NCBI RefSeq assembly: GCF_036248275.1
Contig: NZ_CP109181.1
Location: 6,510,001 to 6,574,000 of the forward strand
Source: Streptomyces sp. NBC_01716
GTDB lineage: Bacteria; Actinomycetota; Actinomycetes; Streptomycetales; Streptomycetaceae
DNA length: 64,000 nt
Reading direction: 5' to 3'
Shown piece by piece: positions 49,996 to 58,296 of the stretch. The position numbers and the translations under genes are program-made. Below the pieces are notes generated by a model, which had not been told where the DNA came from, made no database searches, and saw nothing but the letters and a program-made list of their open reading frames with translations. The number at the start of each line of letters is the position of its first letter. Within the stretch, counting starts at the first letter, position 1.

Positions 49996-52900
49996 ATGTC
50001 CTGGCTGTCGAGATTCAGCCTCGCGCAACGGGCCCTCATAGGGCTGATATCGATCATCGCGCTCGTCTTCGGGGCGATCGCCATCCCCCAGCTGAAGCAG
50101 CAGCTGCTGCCCTCCATCGAGCTTCCGATGGTCTCGGTTCTCGCCCCGTACCAGGGCGCTTCGCCCGACGTGGTCGAGAAGCAGGTCGTCGAGCCGATCG
50201 AGGCCTCACTCGAATCCGTCGACGGCATCACCGGCGTCACCTCCACGGCGAGCGAGGGCAGCGCCGTGATCATGGCCAGCTTCGACTTCGGTGGTGACGG
50301 TTCGCAGCAGTTGGTCGCCGACATCCAGCAGGCCGTGAACCGGGCAGGGCCCCAGCTTCCCGATGACGTCGACCCGCAGGTCATCGCCGGCTCGACGGAC
50401 GACATCCCCACCGTCGTCCTCGCCGCCACCTCCCAAGAGGACCAGCAGGCGCTCGCCGACCGGCTGGAGCGCACGGTCGTTCCGGCGCTTGAGGACATCG
50501 ACGGTGTCGGTCAGGTCTCCATCGACGGTGTCAGGGACCTCCAGGTCTCCGTCACCCCCGACGAGAAGAAGCTCGCGTCCGCGGGCCTCAACACCCTGGC
50601 ACTCTCCGAGGCGCTGAAGGCGGGCGGCGCGACCGTCCCCGCGGGATCGTTCTCCGAGGACGGCAAGAGCCGCACCGTCCAGGTCGGCGGCGGCTTCACC
50701 TCCCTGGAGCAGATCGAGGACCTGCGGGTCGGCGGTCCGCAGCCCGGCGCCCCCGAGGGCGGGCAGGCCGCGAAGCCCGTACGGCTCGGTGACATCGCCA
50801 CGGTCGAGCAGGAGCCGTCCGAGGCGACGTCCCTGACCCGTACGAACGGTGAGCCCAGCCTCGCCGTCATGGCCACCATGGACAACGACGGCAGCGCCGT
50901 CACCATCTCGGACGCCGTCAAGGACAAGCTGCCGGACCTGCGCAAGGACCTCGGCGCGGGCGCCGACCTGACCGTGGTCAGCGACCAGGGTCCGGCCGTC
51001 TCCAAGTCGATCTCCGGCCTGACCACCGAGGGTGCGCTCGGTCTGGTCTTCGCCATCCTGGTCATTCTGGTCTTCCTGGCATCGATCCGCTCGACCCTGG
51101 TCACCGCGGTCTCCATCCCGCTCTCGGTCGTCCTCGCGCTGATCGTGCTGTGGACCCGCGACCTGTCGCTCAACATGCTCACCCTGGGCGCGCTCACCAT
51201 CGCGATCGGACGCGTCGTCGACGACTCGATCGTGGTGCTGGAGAACATCAAGCGGCACCTGGGCTACGGCGAGGAGCGCGAGTTCGCGATCACCTCGGCG
51301 GTCAAGGAGGTCGCGGGCGCGGTCACCGCGTCGACGCTCACCACGGTCGCGGTGTTCCTGCCGATCGGCCTCGTGGGCGGCATGGTGGGCGAGCTGTTCG
51401 GCTCGTTCTCGCTGACGATCACGGCGGCCCTGCTGGCGTCGCTGCTCGTCTCGCTCACGGTCGTACCGGTGCTCTCGTACTGGTTCCTGCGCGCCCCGAA
51501 GGCCGTACGGGGCATGGACCCCGCCGAGGCCCGCAGGATCGCGGAGGAGAAGGAGTCCAACAGCCGTATGCAGCGGGCGTACGTCAGGGTCCTCGGCTTC
51601 GCGACCCGGCGCCGGATCACGAGCGTCGTCCTGGCGTTCGTCGTCCTGCTCGTCACTCTCGGCATGGCACCGCTGCTCAAGACCAACTTCTTCGACCAGG
51701 GCGAGCAGGAAGTGCTCACCGTCAAGCAGGAGTTGGCTCCGGGCACCAGCCTGGAGGCGGCCGACACCGCGGCGAAGAAGGTCGAGAAGACCCTCGGAGG
51801 CATCGACGAGATCAAGGAGTACCAGGTCACCGTCGGCTCCTCCGGCTTCATGGCGGCGTTCGGCGGCGGTACGGGTGCCAACCAGGCGTCGTACCAGATC
51901 ACCCTGAAGGACTCGGGGACCTACGACGAGACCAGCGACACCATCGAGGACGCCCTCGGCAAGCTCGACGGCATCGGTGACACGACCATCGCGGCCGGCG
52001 ACGGCTTCGGCGCCCAGGACCTGAGCGTCGTCGTCAAGGCGCCCGACGCGAAGATCCTGGCGGCGGCCGCCGAGCAGGTACGCGAGGAGGTCGCCGGCAT
52101 CGACGATGTCACCGACGTCCAGAGCGACCTGGCGCAGAGCATCCCGCGCATCTCGGTCAAGGCCAAGCCCGCGGCCGCCGAGGCCGGGTTCACCGATGCC
52201 TCGCTCGGCATGGCCGTCGGCCAGGCCGTGCGCGGTACGCCGTCCGGCAAGGCGATCCTCGGTGACACCGAGCGCGACGTGTACGTCACCTCCGCCGAGC
52301 CGGCCAAGACGCTCGCCGAACTGAAGGAGCTGCCGCTCGGCGGTGTGAAGCTCGGTCAGATCGCCGACGTCAAGCTGGCGCCGGGCCCGCTGTCCAAGAC
52401 CCGGATCGACGGCGCCACGGCCGCGACGATCACCGCCAAGCCCGAGGGTGACAACACCGGCGCCATCGGCACCACGCTCCAGTCGAAGATCGACGCGCTC
52501 GACCTGCCGGAGGGGGCGACCGCCTCCATCGGCGGTGTGTCCGAGGACCAGGACGAGGCGTTCCTCCAGCTGGGGCTCGCCATGCTGGCGGCCGTCGCGA
52601 TCGTGTTCATGCTGCTGGTCGGCACGTTCAAGTCGCTGGTCCAGCCGATGATCCTGCTGGTCTCCATCCCGTTCGCGGCGACCGGCGCGATCGGTCTGCT
52701 GCTCCTGACCGGTACGCCGCTGGGTGTGCCGGCGATGATCGGCATGCTGATGCTGATCGGCATCGTGGTGACCAACGCGATCGTGCTCATCGACCTGATC
52801 AACCAGTACAGGGCGCAGGGGCTCGGTGTGGTCGAGGCGGTCGTCGAGGGCGGCAGGCACCGGCTGCGGCCGATCCTGATGACCGCTCTGGCCACGATCT

Positions 52901-53187
52901 TCGCGCTGCTTCCGATGGCGATGGGGATCACCGGCGAGGGTGGCTTCATCGGCCAGCCGCTGGCCGTGGTGGTGATCGGCGGTCTGCTCTCGTCGACGCT
53001 GCTGACGCTGCTGCTGGTGCCGACGCTCTACACGATGGTCGAGCTCCGCAAGGAGCGCCGAGCGGGCAAGAAGGCGGCCAAGCGCGCCCGTAAGCCGGGC
53101 GGCGGGAGTGCCGACGGTGGCGGGAGCGACGGAGGCGGCGTGCCGCCGCACTCCGACGCGTCGCCGGCCCAGCCGGTCAATGTCTGA
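49996..53187 (+). CDS. RND-family efflux transporter (AcrB/HAE1-like)
   Basis: This 1063-residue protein has the RND plan: helix 1 (LAQRALIGLISIIALVFGAIA), large periplasmic-type loop, helices 2-6, a second loop and helices 7-12. The proton-relay Asp pair lies in GRVVDDSIVVLENIKRHL, and the second half shows the parallel PAMIGMLMLIGIVVTNAIVLIDLINQY. Gram-positive RND pumps of this AcrB-type are less typical than MmpL; with no outer membrane and no adaptor gene nearby it would export substrates across the plasma membrane alone. The ATG at 49996 has AAGAGAG upstream. It follows the two-component genes. Confidence 0.94.
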   Translation: MSWLSRFSLAQRALIGLISIIALVFGAIAIPQLKQQLLPSIELPMVSVLAPYQGASPDVVEKQVVEPIEASLESVDGITGVTSTASEGSAVIMASFDFGGDGSQQLVADIQQAVNRAGPQLPDDVDPQVIAGSTDDIPTVVLAATSQEDQQALADRLERTVVPALEDIDGVGQVSIDGVRDLQVSVTPDEKKLASAGLNTLALSEALKAGGATVPAGSFSEDGKSRTVQVGGGFTSLEQIEDLRVGGPQPGAPEGGQAAKPVRLGDIATVEQEPSEATSLTRTNGEPSLAVMATMDNDGSAVTISDAVKDKLPDLRKDLGAGADLTVVSDQGPAVSKSISGLTTEGALGLVFAILVILVFLASIRSTLVTAVSIPLSVVLALIVLWTRDLSLNMLTLGALTIAIGRVVDDSIVVLENIKRHLGYGEEREFAITSAVKEVAGAVTASTLTTVAVFLPIGLVGGMVGELFGSFSLTITAALLASLLVSLTVVPVLSYWFLRAPKAVRGMDPAEARRIAEEKESNSRMQRAYVRVLGFATRRRITSVVLAFVVLLVTLGMAPLLKTNFFDQGEQEVLTVKQELAPGTSLEAADTAAKKVEKTLGGIDEIKEYQVTVGSSGFMAAFGGGTGANQASYQITLKDSGTYDETSDTIEDALGKLDGIGDTTIAAGDGFGAQDLSVVVKAPDAKILAAAAEQVREEVAGIDDVTDVQSDLAQSIPRISVKAKPAAAEAGFTDASLGMAVGQAVRGTPSGKAILGDTERDVYVTSAEPAKTLAELKELPLGGVKLGQIADVKLAPGPLSKTRIDGATAATITAKPEGDNTGAIGTTLQSKIDALDLPEGATASIGGVSEDQDEAFLQLGLAMLAAVAIVFMLLVGTFKSLVQPMILLVSIPFAATGAIGLLLLTGTPLGVPAMIGMLMLIGIVVTNAIVLIDLINQYRAQGLGVVEAVVEGGRHRLRPILMTALATIFALLPMAMGITGEGGFIGQPLAVVVIGGLLSSTLLTLLLVPTLYTMVELRKERRAGKKAAKRARKPGGGSADGGGSDGGGVPPHSDASPAQPVNV

Positions 53188-53214
53188 CCGGGGTCGTCCG
53201 GAGCAGTAACCGAG

Positions 53215-53247
53215 TAAGGGGCGCCCGCCAATAGCGGGCGCCCCTTA
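53215..53247. terminator. Terminator between RND pump and nadA
   Basis: A perfect 14-bp stem taaggggcgcccgc with gcgggcgcccctta, five-base loop, lies between the two convergent genes. Confidence 0.88.
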
Positions 53248-53277
53248 CCGCTGTTCCCGGTACGCCGTGGTCAGGCC

Positions 53278-54465
53278 CTACGGCAGCGCCAGCATCCGCT
53301 CCAGCGCCAGCTGCGCGAAGTCCGCCGTCTCCTTGTCGACCTGGATCCGGTTGATCTCCTTGCCGTCGGCGAGCGATTCGAGCGCCCACACCAGATGCGG
53401 CAGATCGATGCGGTTCATCGTCGAGCAGAAGCACACCGTCTTGTCGAGGAAGACGATCTCCTTGTCGTCGGCGGCGAAACGGTTCGCCAGCCGCCGTACC
53501 AGATTCAGCTCGGTGCCGATCGCCCACTTCGAACCGGCCGGCGCCTCCTCCAGCGTCTTGATGATGTACTCCGTCGAGCCGACGTAATCGGCGGCGGAGA
53601 CCACCTCGTGCTTGCACTCCGGGTGGACCAGCACGTTCACCCCCGGGACCCGCTCGCGGACGTCGTTCACCGAGTCCAGCGAGAAACGGCCGTGCACGGA
53701 GCAGTGGCCGCGCCACAGGATCATCTTCGCGTTCCGCAGCTCCTCGGTGGTCAGACCGCCGTTCGGCTTGTGCGGGTTGTAGAGGACGCAGTCCTCCAGG
53801 GACATCCCCAGGTCCCGTACGGCGGTGTTGCGGCCGAGGTGCTGGTCGGGGAGGAAGAGGACCTTCTCGCCCTGCTCGAAGGCCCAGTTCAGGGCGCGTT
53901 CGGCGTTGGACGAGGTGCAGATCGTGCCGCCGTGCTCGCCGGTGAAGGCCTTGATGTCGGCGGAGGAGTTCATGTACGAGACGGGTACGACCTGCTCGGC
54001 TATGCCGGCGTCGGTCAGTACGTCCCAGCACTCGGCGACCTGTTCGGCCGTCGCCATGTCCGCCATGGAGCAGCCGGCGGCCAGGTCGGGCAGGACGACC
54101 TTCTGGCCGTCGGCCGTCAGGATGTCCGCGGACTCGGCCATGAAGTGGACGCCGCAGAAGACGATGTACTCGGCCTCGGGGCGCGCCGCTGCGTCCTTGG
54201 CCAGCTTGAACGAGTCCCCGGTCACGTCGGCGAACTGGATGACCTCGTCGCGCTGGTAGTGGTGGCCGAGGATGAAGACCTTCTCGCCGAGCTTCTCCTT
54301 CGCCGCGCGGGCGCGTTCGACCAGATCCGGGTCGGACGGCGACGGGAGGTCGCCGGGGCACTCCACGCCGCGCTCGCTCCGGGCGTCGGCCTCACGGCCG
54401 AGCAGGAGCAGTGCGAGGGGCGTCGGCTGGACATCGAGATCCTGACGAGCTTGGGCCGTGGTCAC
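53278..54465 (-). CDS. nadA: Quinolinate synthase
   Basis: This 395-residue [4Fe-4S] enzyme condenses iminoaspartate with dihydroxyacetone phosphate to make quinolinate for NAD. Visible blocks are VFILGHHYQRDEVIQFADVTGDSFKLA, IVFCGVHFMAESADIL (cluster Cys), VSYMNSSADIKAF, VNVLVHPECKHEVV (second Cys), IGTELNLVRRLA and KTVCFCSTMNRI (third). The GTG at 54465 has AAAGG at the right distance; the GTG at 54474 would lie too close. It is divergent from erpA, whose product handles Fe-S clusters. Confidence 0.96.
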   Translation of the reverse strand: MTTAQARQDLDVQPTPLALLLLGREADARSERGVECPGDLPSPSDPDLVERARAAKEKLGEKVFILGHHYQRDEVIQFADVTGDSFKLAKDAAARPEAEYIVFCGVHFMAESADILTADGQKVVLPDLAAGCSMADMATAEQVAECWDVLTDAGIAEQVVPVSYMNSSADIKAFTGEHGGTICTSSNAERALNWAFEQGEKVLFLPDQHLGRNTAVRDLGMSLEDCVLYNPHKPNGGLTTEELRNAKMILWRGHCSVHGRFSLDSVNDVRERVPGVNVLVHPECKHEVVSAADYVGSTEYIIKTLEEAPAGSKWAIGTELNLVRRLANRFAADDKEIVFLDKTVCFCSTMNRIDLPHLVWALESLADGKEINRIQVDKETADFAQLALERMLALP

Positions 54466-54786
54466 GTCACGCACCCTTTCTTCTCTGCGGAGGAGCCTTT
54501 TCGTCTAATTGACGTTATCTATCATAACCCCTTCACGTCACTTTGACGATGGCGATAGCGTCGATGTGACGCATTCCCGGGAACACGGCACATGCCGCCG
54601 CGGAGCGGGGTGTGCGAGCATGAAGAAGAACGCAGAACCACGAACAGAAGCTCGACAGAAGGACGGCAGACGAGGCGAGCGGCGGGGCCCGGAATGAATC
54701 CGGGGCCGCACCGGTTGTAGCTGTCGGCAATGAGTCCGTACTTCCCCTGCCTCGGCGGGAGAGGCCCCACCCCGGGAGAGAAGCAG
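54466..54786. other. nadA-erpA divergent intergenic region
   Basis: These 321 bases hold the promoters of nadA and erpA. The left part is AT-richer than average (54505-54550) and contains the palindrome at 54514. A short open frame at 54509-54697 has no coding character. Confidence 0.6.
54514..54528. promoter_or_regulatory. GTTAT-N5-ATAAC palindrome upstream of nadA
   Basis: An inverted repeat of five bases with five-base spacer lies 49 bases before the nadA start in the AT-rich core of the divergent region. Two TTGACG hexamers flank it (54508 and 54542). It may be an operator or part of the nadA promoter. Confidence 0.4.
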
Positions 54787-55143
54787 ATGTCCGTATCGGA
54801 CGAGACCACCACCGTAAGCGACGGCATCCTCCTGTCCGACGCCGCCGCGGGCAAGGTCAAGGCCCTGCTCGACCAGGAAGGCAGGGACGACCTCGCGCTG
54901 CGCGTCGCGGTCCAGCCCGGCGGCTGTTCCGGTCTCCGTTACCAGCTCTTCTTCGACGAGCGCTCGCTGGACGGCGACGTCGTCAAGGACTTCGGCGGCG
55001 TCAAGGTCGTGACCGACCGGATGAGCGCCCCGTATCTGGGTGGCGCCTCCATCGACTTCGTCGACACCATCGAGAAGCAGGGCTTCACGATCGACAACCC
55101 CAACGCCACCGGCTCCTGCGCCTGCGGCGACTCCTTCAGCTGA
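54787..55143 (+). CDS. erpA: Iron-sulfur cluster insertion protein, A-type carrier
   Basis: This 118-residue protein is an A-type Fe-S carrier that hands clusters to target enzymes. The three conserved cysteines are in GGCSGLRYQLFFDE and GSCACGDSF. The ATG at 54787 follows GGGAGAGAAG. The neighbour nadA is an Fe-S enzyme, as is lipA elsewhere in the window. A terminator follows at 55179. Confidence 0.94.
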   Translation: MSVSDETTTVSDGILLSDAAAGKVKALLDQEGRDDLALRVAVQPGGCSGLRYQLFFDERSLDGDVVKDFGGVKVVTDRMSAPYLGGASIDFVDTIEKQGFTIDNPNATGSCACGDSFS

Positions 55144-55178
55144 TCGCGCCTATCGCCGATCGCTGATCGCACAGCCGA

Positions 55179-55212
55179 GAAGGCGGCGGCCCCCGTTGGG
55201 GCCGCCGCCTTC
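55179..55212 (+). terminator. erpA terminator
   Basis: A perfect 15-bp stem (55179-55193 with 55198-55212) with CGTT loop lies 36 bases after erpA and also before the stop of the convergent gene. Confidence 0.88.
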
Positions 55213-55238
55213 CGCGTGCGTCGGCGTGCTAGGTCCTG

Positions 55239-56741
55239 TTACTTCCTGAGGGGCACGGCGTCGCCCGTGACCGCGTCCACGACCTTACGGTCGCCAAGTG
55301 GCCGGTCCAGCGTCACCTTCTCGGTGAAGCTCTTGGCCATCGCGATGCAGACACCTCCCCGCGGCGCCGAGTCCACCACCTCCACCCTGACCGTGGACGC
55401 GCTCTCGTCCGCCCGCAGGGAGTACTCGCCGCACACGCCGTCCACGAAGCGCACGCTCAACGTGCTGCCCTCGGCGCTGTACGTCTCGATCGACGACCCC
55501 TGTTCGTCCTGAGGGGGCGCCGCGTCGGCCTCGCCGCCCTGCGTCAGATACTCGGGAAGTACCGCCGTCCGGGTGACCGTCGACGTCGGCCCGCCCCCGG
55601 TGCCCGCCACCTCGAACCACCACGCGGGTACGAGCGCCGGCCGCCCGTCCACCTGCTGTGCCGACAGACCGAAGACCGCCTTCTCCAGCGGCACCCGCGT
55701 GGGCTTCACCGGCTCCCCGCCCCTGCCCTTCGGCTCGCACGGGGCCGCCGGCTCCCGCCCGTCCTTCTGCGGTACCGCCGACGCGCAGCCGCCGATCCCG
55801 CTCGTGCCCGGCGCGTTCACCGACTCGTTCAGCAGCTTCAGCGCCTCGGCCGCGCCCACCACCGGGTACTCCTCGCCCTTCTCTGGCGCCTTCAACTTCC
55901 CGCTGCCCGCGACGACTTGGCCGTCCGCGCCGATCTGGATGCCGGTCGACCAGCCGTACGTGGGCAGCCCGCCGATCACGGGCGCGGCGTTCACCACCCG
56001 TACGGCGCCCATCAGTTGGCCCGCGTCGAGTGCGGCGTCCTGCTGGCCGAGCGCCTTCAGCACGGGCGCGGCGGCCTTCTTCGCGGCCTCCTCGCTCACC
56101 GGTCCCGCCCCGTCCTGGGGTACGACGGGATTGTTCCCGACCGCGCCGCCCCCGCCGCTCGGGCACTCCTTGCCCTTGAGGCAGTTGTCGCCGCCGGGAG
56201 CGGGACCGAAGCGGCCGAACGTCCAGTCGCCGGGCGCCTGCTTGTCGACACTGAGCAGCGGGCCCGAACCGTCCTTCTGGGCACCGACCTTCCAGGCCGT
56301 ACCCGCGAGTTCGGGCGCACCGGCCACCCCCAGGGCCTTGGCGAGACGCGCCACGTCCGCCGCCGCGACGGAACCCTCGGGGCGGTGTACGGCGGCCGAG
56401 TCGGGCCCCTCGGGGAGGGTGCCGGCCGCGTGGTACTCGACTCCGTACGGGCTCGGCTCCCCGGGCGCGATCCCGAGGCCGGGATCCGTACCGGAGCCGT
56501 CCGCCGACGTCGCGGTGTCCGCCCCGCCGTCGAGTGCCAGCGGCGGCGGATCCAGGTCGCGTGCGGCCTTCTTGTCCGCGCCGTCGCCGTCCGACGAGGT
56601 CGTGGCGAGATACGCTCCCCCGCCGCCCGCGAGCAGGACGGCCGCCGCCACCGAAGCGATCACGAGCGGGGAACGCCGCAACCCCGGGCGGGCGCCGTCG
56701 CGTTCGCCTCCGCTGTCCTGAGGTCGTTCGGTACTGGTCAC
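55239..56741 (-). CDS. Membrane-anchored extracytoplasmic protein of unknown function
   Basis: This 500-residue protein has a short cytoplasmic N terminus, one membrane helix (LVIASVAAAVLLAGGGGAYLA, residues 26-46), a disordered Asp/Gly/Ala-rich stretch and then a large extracellular domain. Cys pairs occur in GDNCLKGKECPSG, GGCASAVPQKDGREPAAPC and DGVCGEYSLRAD...GGVC and probably form disulfides. Conserved-looking blocks are GGLPTYGWSTGIQIGADGQVVAGSGKLKAPEKGEEYPVVGAAEAL. The topology resembles Streptomyces proteins with large outside domains, but I recognise no family. It is probably co-transcribed with the small gene upstream. Confidence 0.82.
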   Translation of the reverse strand: MTSTERPQDSGGERDGARPGLRRSPLVIASVAAAVLLAGGGGAYLATTSSDGDGADKKAARDLDPPPLALDGGADTATSADGSGTDPGLGIAPGEPSPYGVEYHAAGTLPEGPDSAAVHRPEGSVAAADVARLAKALGVAGAPELAGTAWKVGAQKDGSGPLLSVDKQAPGDWTFGRFGPAPGGDNCLKGKECPSGGGGAVGNNPVVPQDGAGPVSEEAAKKAAAPVLKALGQQDAALDAGQLMGAVRVVNAAPVIGGLPTYGWSTGIQIGADGQVVAGSGKLKAPEKGEEYPVVGAAEALKLLNESVNAPGTSGIGGCASAVPQKDGREPAAPCEPKGRGGEPVKPTRVPLEKAVFGLSAQQVDGRPALVPAWWFEVAGTGGGPTSTVTRTAVLPEYLTQGGEADAAPPQDEQGSSIETYSAEGSTLSVRFVDGVCGEYSLRADESASTVRVEVVDSAPRGGVCIAMAKSFTEKVTLDRPLGDRKVVDAVTGDAVPLRK

Positions 56742-56831
56742 CGTCTGCTCCTTCGGGCCGGTCGGCCCCGCCGTGGCCGGGACACCGGTGAGACGGCCGC
56801 CAGGAGCGCTCGGTTCCCCGCGACCTAGTAC

Positions 56832-57044
56832 CTAGTCGCCGTACTCGGACATGCCGTCGATCAGCCGGGCGGAGTCCGGCGGGACCGTGACGCCATGGAT
56901 CAGCGACGGAGGGACGGGGACGGGAGCGTCCGGGGCGGGCTTCACCCAGTCCGGCGCCATCCGCGCGCAGTCACCGCGCAGCTCGGCCAGGCTGGTGTCG
57001 GATTCGCGCACGGCACGCTCGCGGGGGACGGTGTCATTCCTCAT
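56832..57044 (-). CDS. Small hypothetical protein
   Basis: This 70-residue soluble protein (MRNDTVPRERAVRESDTSLAELRGDC and a Pro-rich second half) is not recognised. The ATG at 57044 lies just after the divergent promoter region of the sugar kinase gene. It is 90 bases before the membrane-anchored gene, in the same direction. Confidence 0.6.
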   Translation of the reverse strand: MRNDTVPRERAVRESDTSLAELRGDCARMAPDWVKPAPDAPVPVPPSLIHGVTVPPDSARLIDGMSEYGD

Positions 57045-57223
57045 GCACGCACCGTAAGCACGGAGTGGTCGAGAGGAAAGCCGTACTATCGGGTAGTTTG
57101 CCGTTTCGAGGCTCCCGGACCGACCCGATAGCGTGAGCTGTCCACAAGCCCTCCCGTCGCCCACCGCCACCCTTGCCGGAGCGCTGGCGCGCACACCTCC
57201 CAATTCCACAGGAGCAGTCAGCC

Positions 57224-58198
57224 GTGAGAATCGCAGTCACCGGCTCCATCGCCACCGACCACCTCATGACCTTCCCCGGTCGCTTCGCCGACCAGTTGGT
57301 CGGAGACCAGCTGCACACGGTCTCGCTTTCCTTCCTGGTCGACAACCTCGACGTACGCAGGGGCGGTGTCGGCGCCAACATCTGCTTCGGCATGGGGCAG
57401 CTCGGCAGCGCGCCGATCCTGGTCGGTGCCGTCGGCCCCGACTTCGACGATTACCGCGCCTGGCTCGACCGCCACGGCGTCGACACCGCGTCCGTCCGGG
57501 TCTCCGAGGTCCTGCACACCGCGCGCTTCGTCTGTACGACGGACGCCGATCACAACCAGATCGGCTCCTTCTACACCGGCGCCATGAGCGAGGCGCGGCA
57601 GATCGAGCTGAAGTCGGTCGCCGACCGGGTCGGCGGACTCGACCTCGTACTGATCGGCGCCGACGACCCGGAGGCGATGCTCCGCCACACGGAGGAGTGC
57701 CGCACCAGGTCCATCCCCTTCGCCGCCGACTTCTCGCAGCAGATCGCGCGGATGGACGGCGAGGAGATCCGGCTGCTGCTCGACGGCGCGACGTACCTGT
57801 TCTCCAACGAGTACGAGAAGGGGCTCATCGAGTCCAAGACCGGCTGGACCGACGCCGAGATCCTCGCCAGGGTCGGCCACCGGGTCACCACCCTCGGCTC
57901 GCGCGGCGTCCGGATCGAGCGCGTCGGCGACGACCCGATCGAGGTCGGCTGCGCGGAGGAGACGGCCAAGGTCGACCCGACCGGCGTCGGCGACGCCTTC
58001 CGGGCCGGCTTCCTCTCCGGTCTGTCGTGGGGCGTGGGCCTGGAGCGCGCGGCGCAGGTCGGCTGCATGGTCGCGACCCTGGTCATCGAGACGCTCGGCA
58101 CCCAGGAGTACACACTGCGGCGCAACCACTTCATGGAACGCTTCACCAAGGCGTACGGCGACGAGGCGGCCGACGAGGTCCGTGCGCATCTGAAGTAG
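57224..58198 (+). CDS. PfkB-family carbohydrate/nucleoside kinase
   Basis: This 324-residue protein is a ribokinase-fold kinase. The N terminus RIAVTGSIATDHLMTFPGRFAD, the substrate-binding RRGGVGANICFGMGQLG and the ATP/anion-hole motif DPTGVGDAFRAGFLSGL (catalytic Asp) are seen. Related actinobacterial proteins are often annotated as adenosine or sugar kinases; the substrate is not certain. The GTG at 57224 follows CAGGAG. It converges on the cysteine desulfurase gene. Confidence 0.92.
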   Translation: MRIAVTGSIATDHLMTFPGRFADQLVGDQLHTVSLSFLVDNLDVRRGGVGANICFGMGQLGSAPILVGAVGPDFDDYRAWLDRHGVDTASVRVSEVLHTARFVCTTDADHNQIGSFYTGAMSEARQIELKSVADRVGGLDLVLIGADDPEAMLRHTEECRTRSIPFAADFSQQIARMDGEEIRLLLDGATYLFSNEYEKGLIESKTGWTDAEILARVGHRVTTLGSRGVRIERVGDDPIEVGCAEETAKVDPTGVGDAFRAGFLSGLSWGVGLERAAQVGCMVATLVIETLGTQEYTLRRNHFMERFTKAYGDEAADEVRAHLK

Positions 58199-58296
58199 GC
58201 GCAGCCCAGGGGGCGCGCGCCCATCACCGGACACCCGTTGTGCGGCCCGCGCCCCCCGGCGTACGCCTTCTTCACGACGCCGGGCACCGGGGGCGG

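Noticed and set aside
50206-53151. 981-codon minus-strand frame over the RND pump
   Set aside because: It is an antisense shadow rich in Arg, His, Asp and Gln without any fold; the pump on the other strand is clear.
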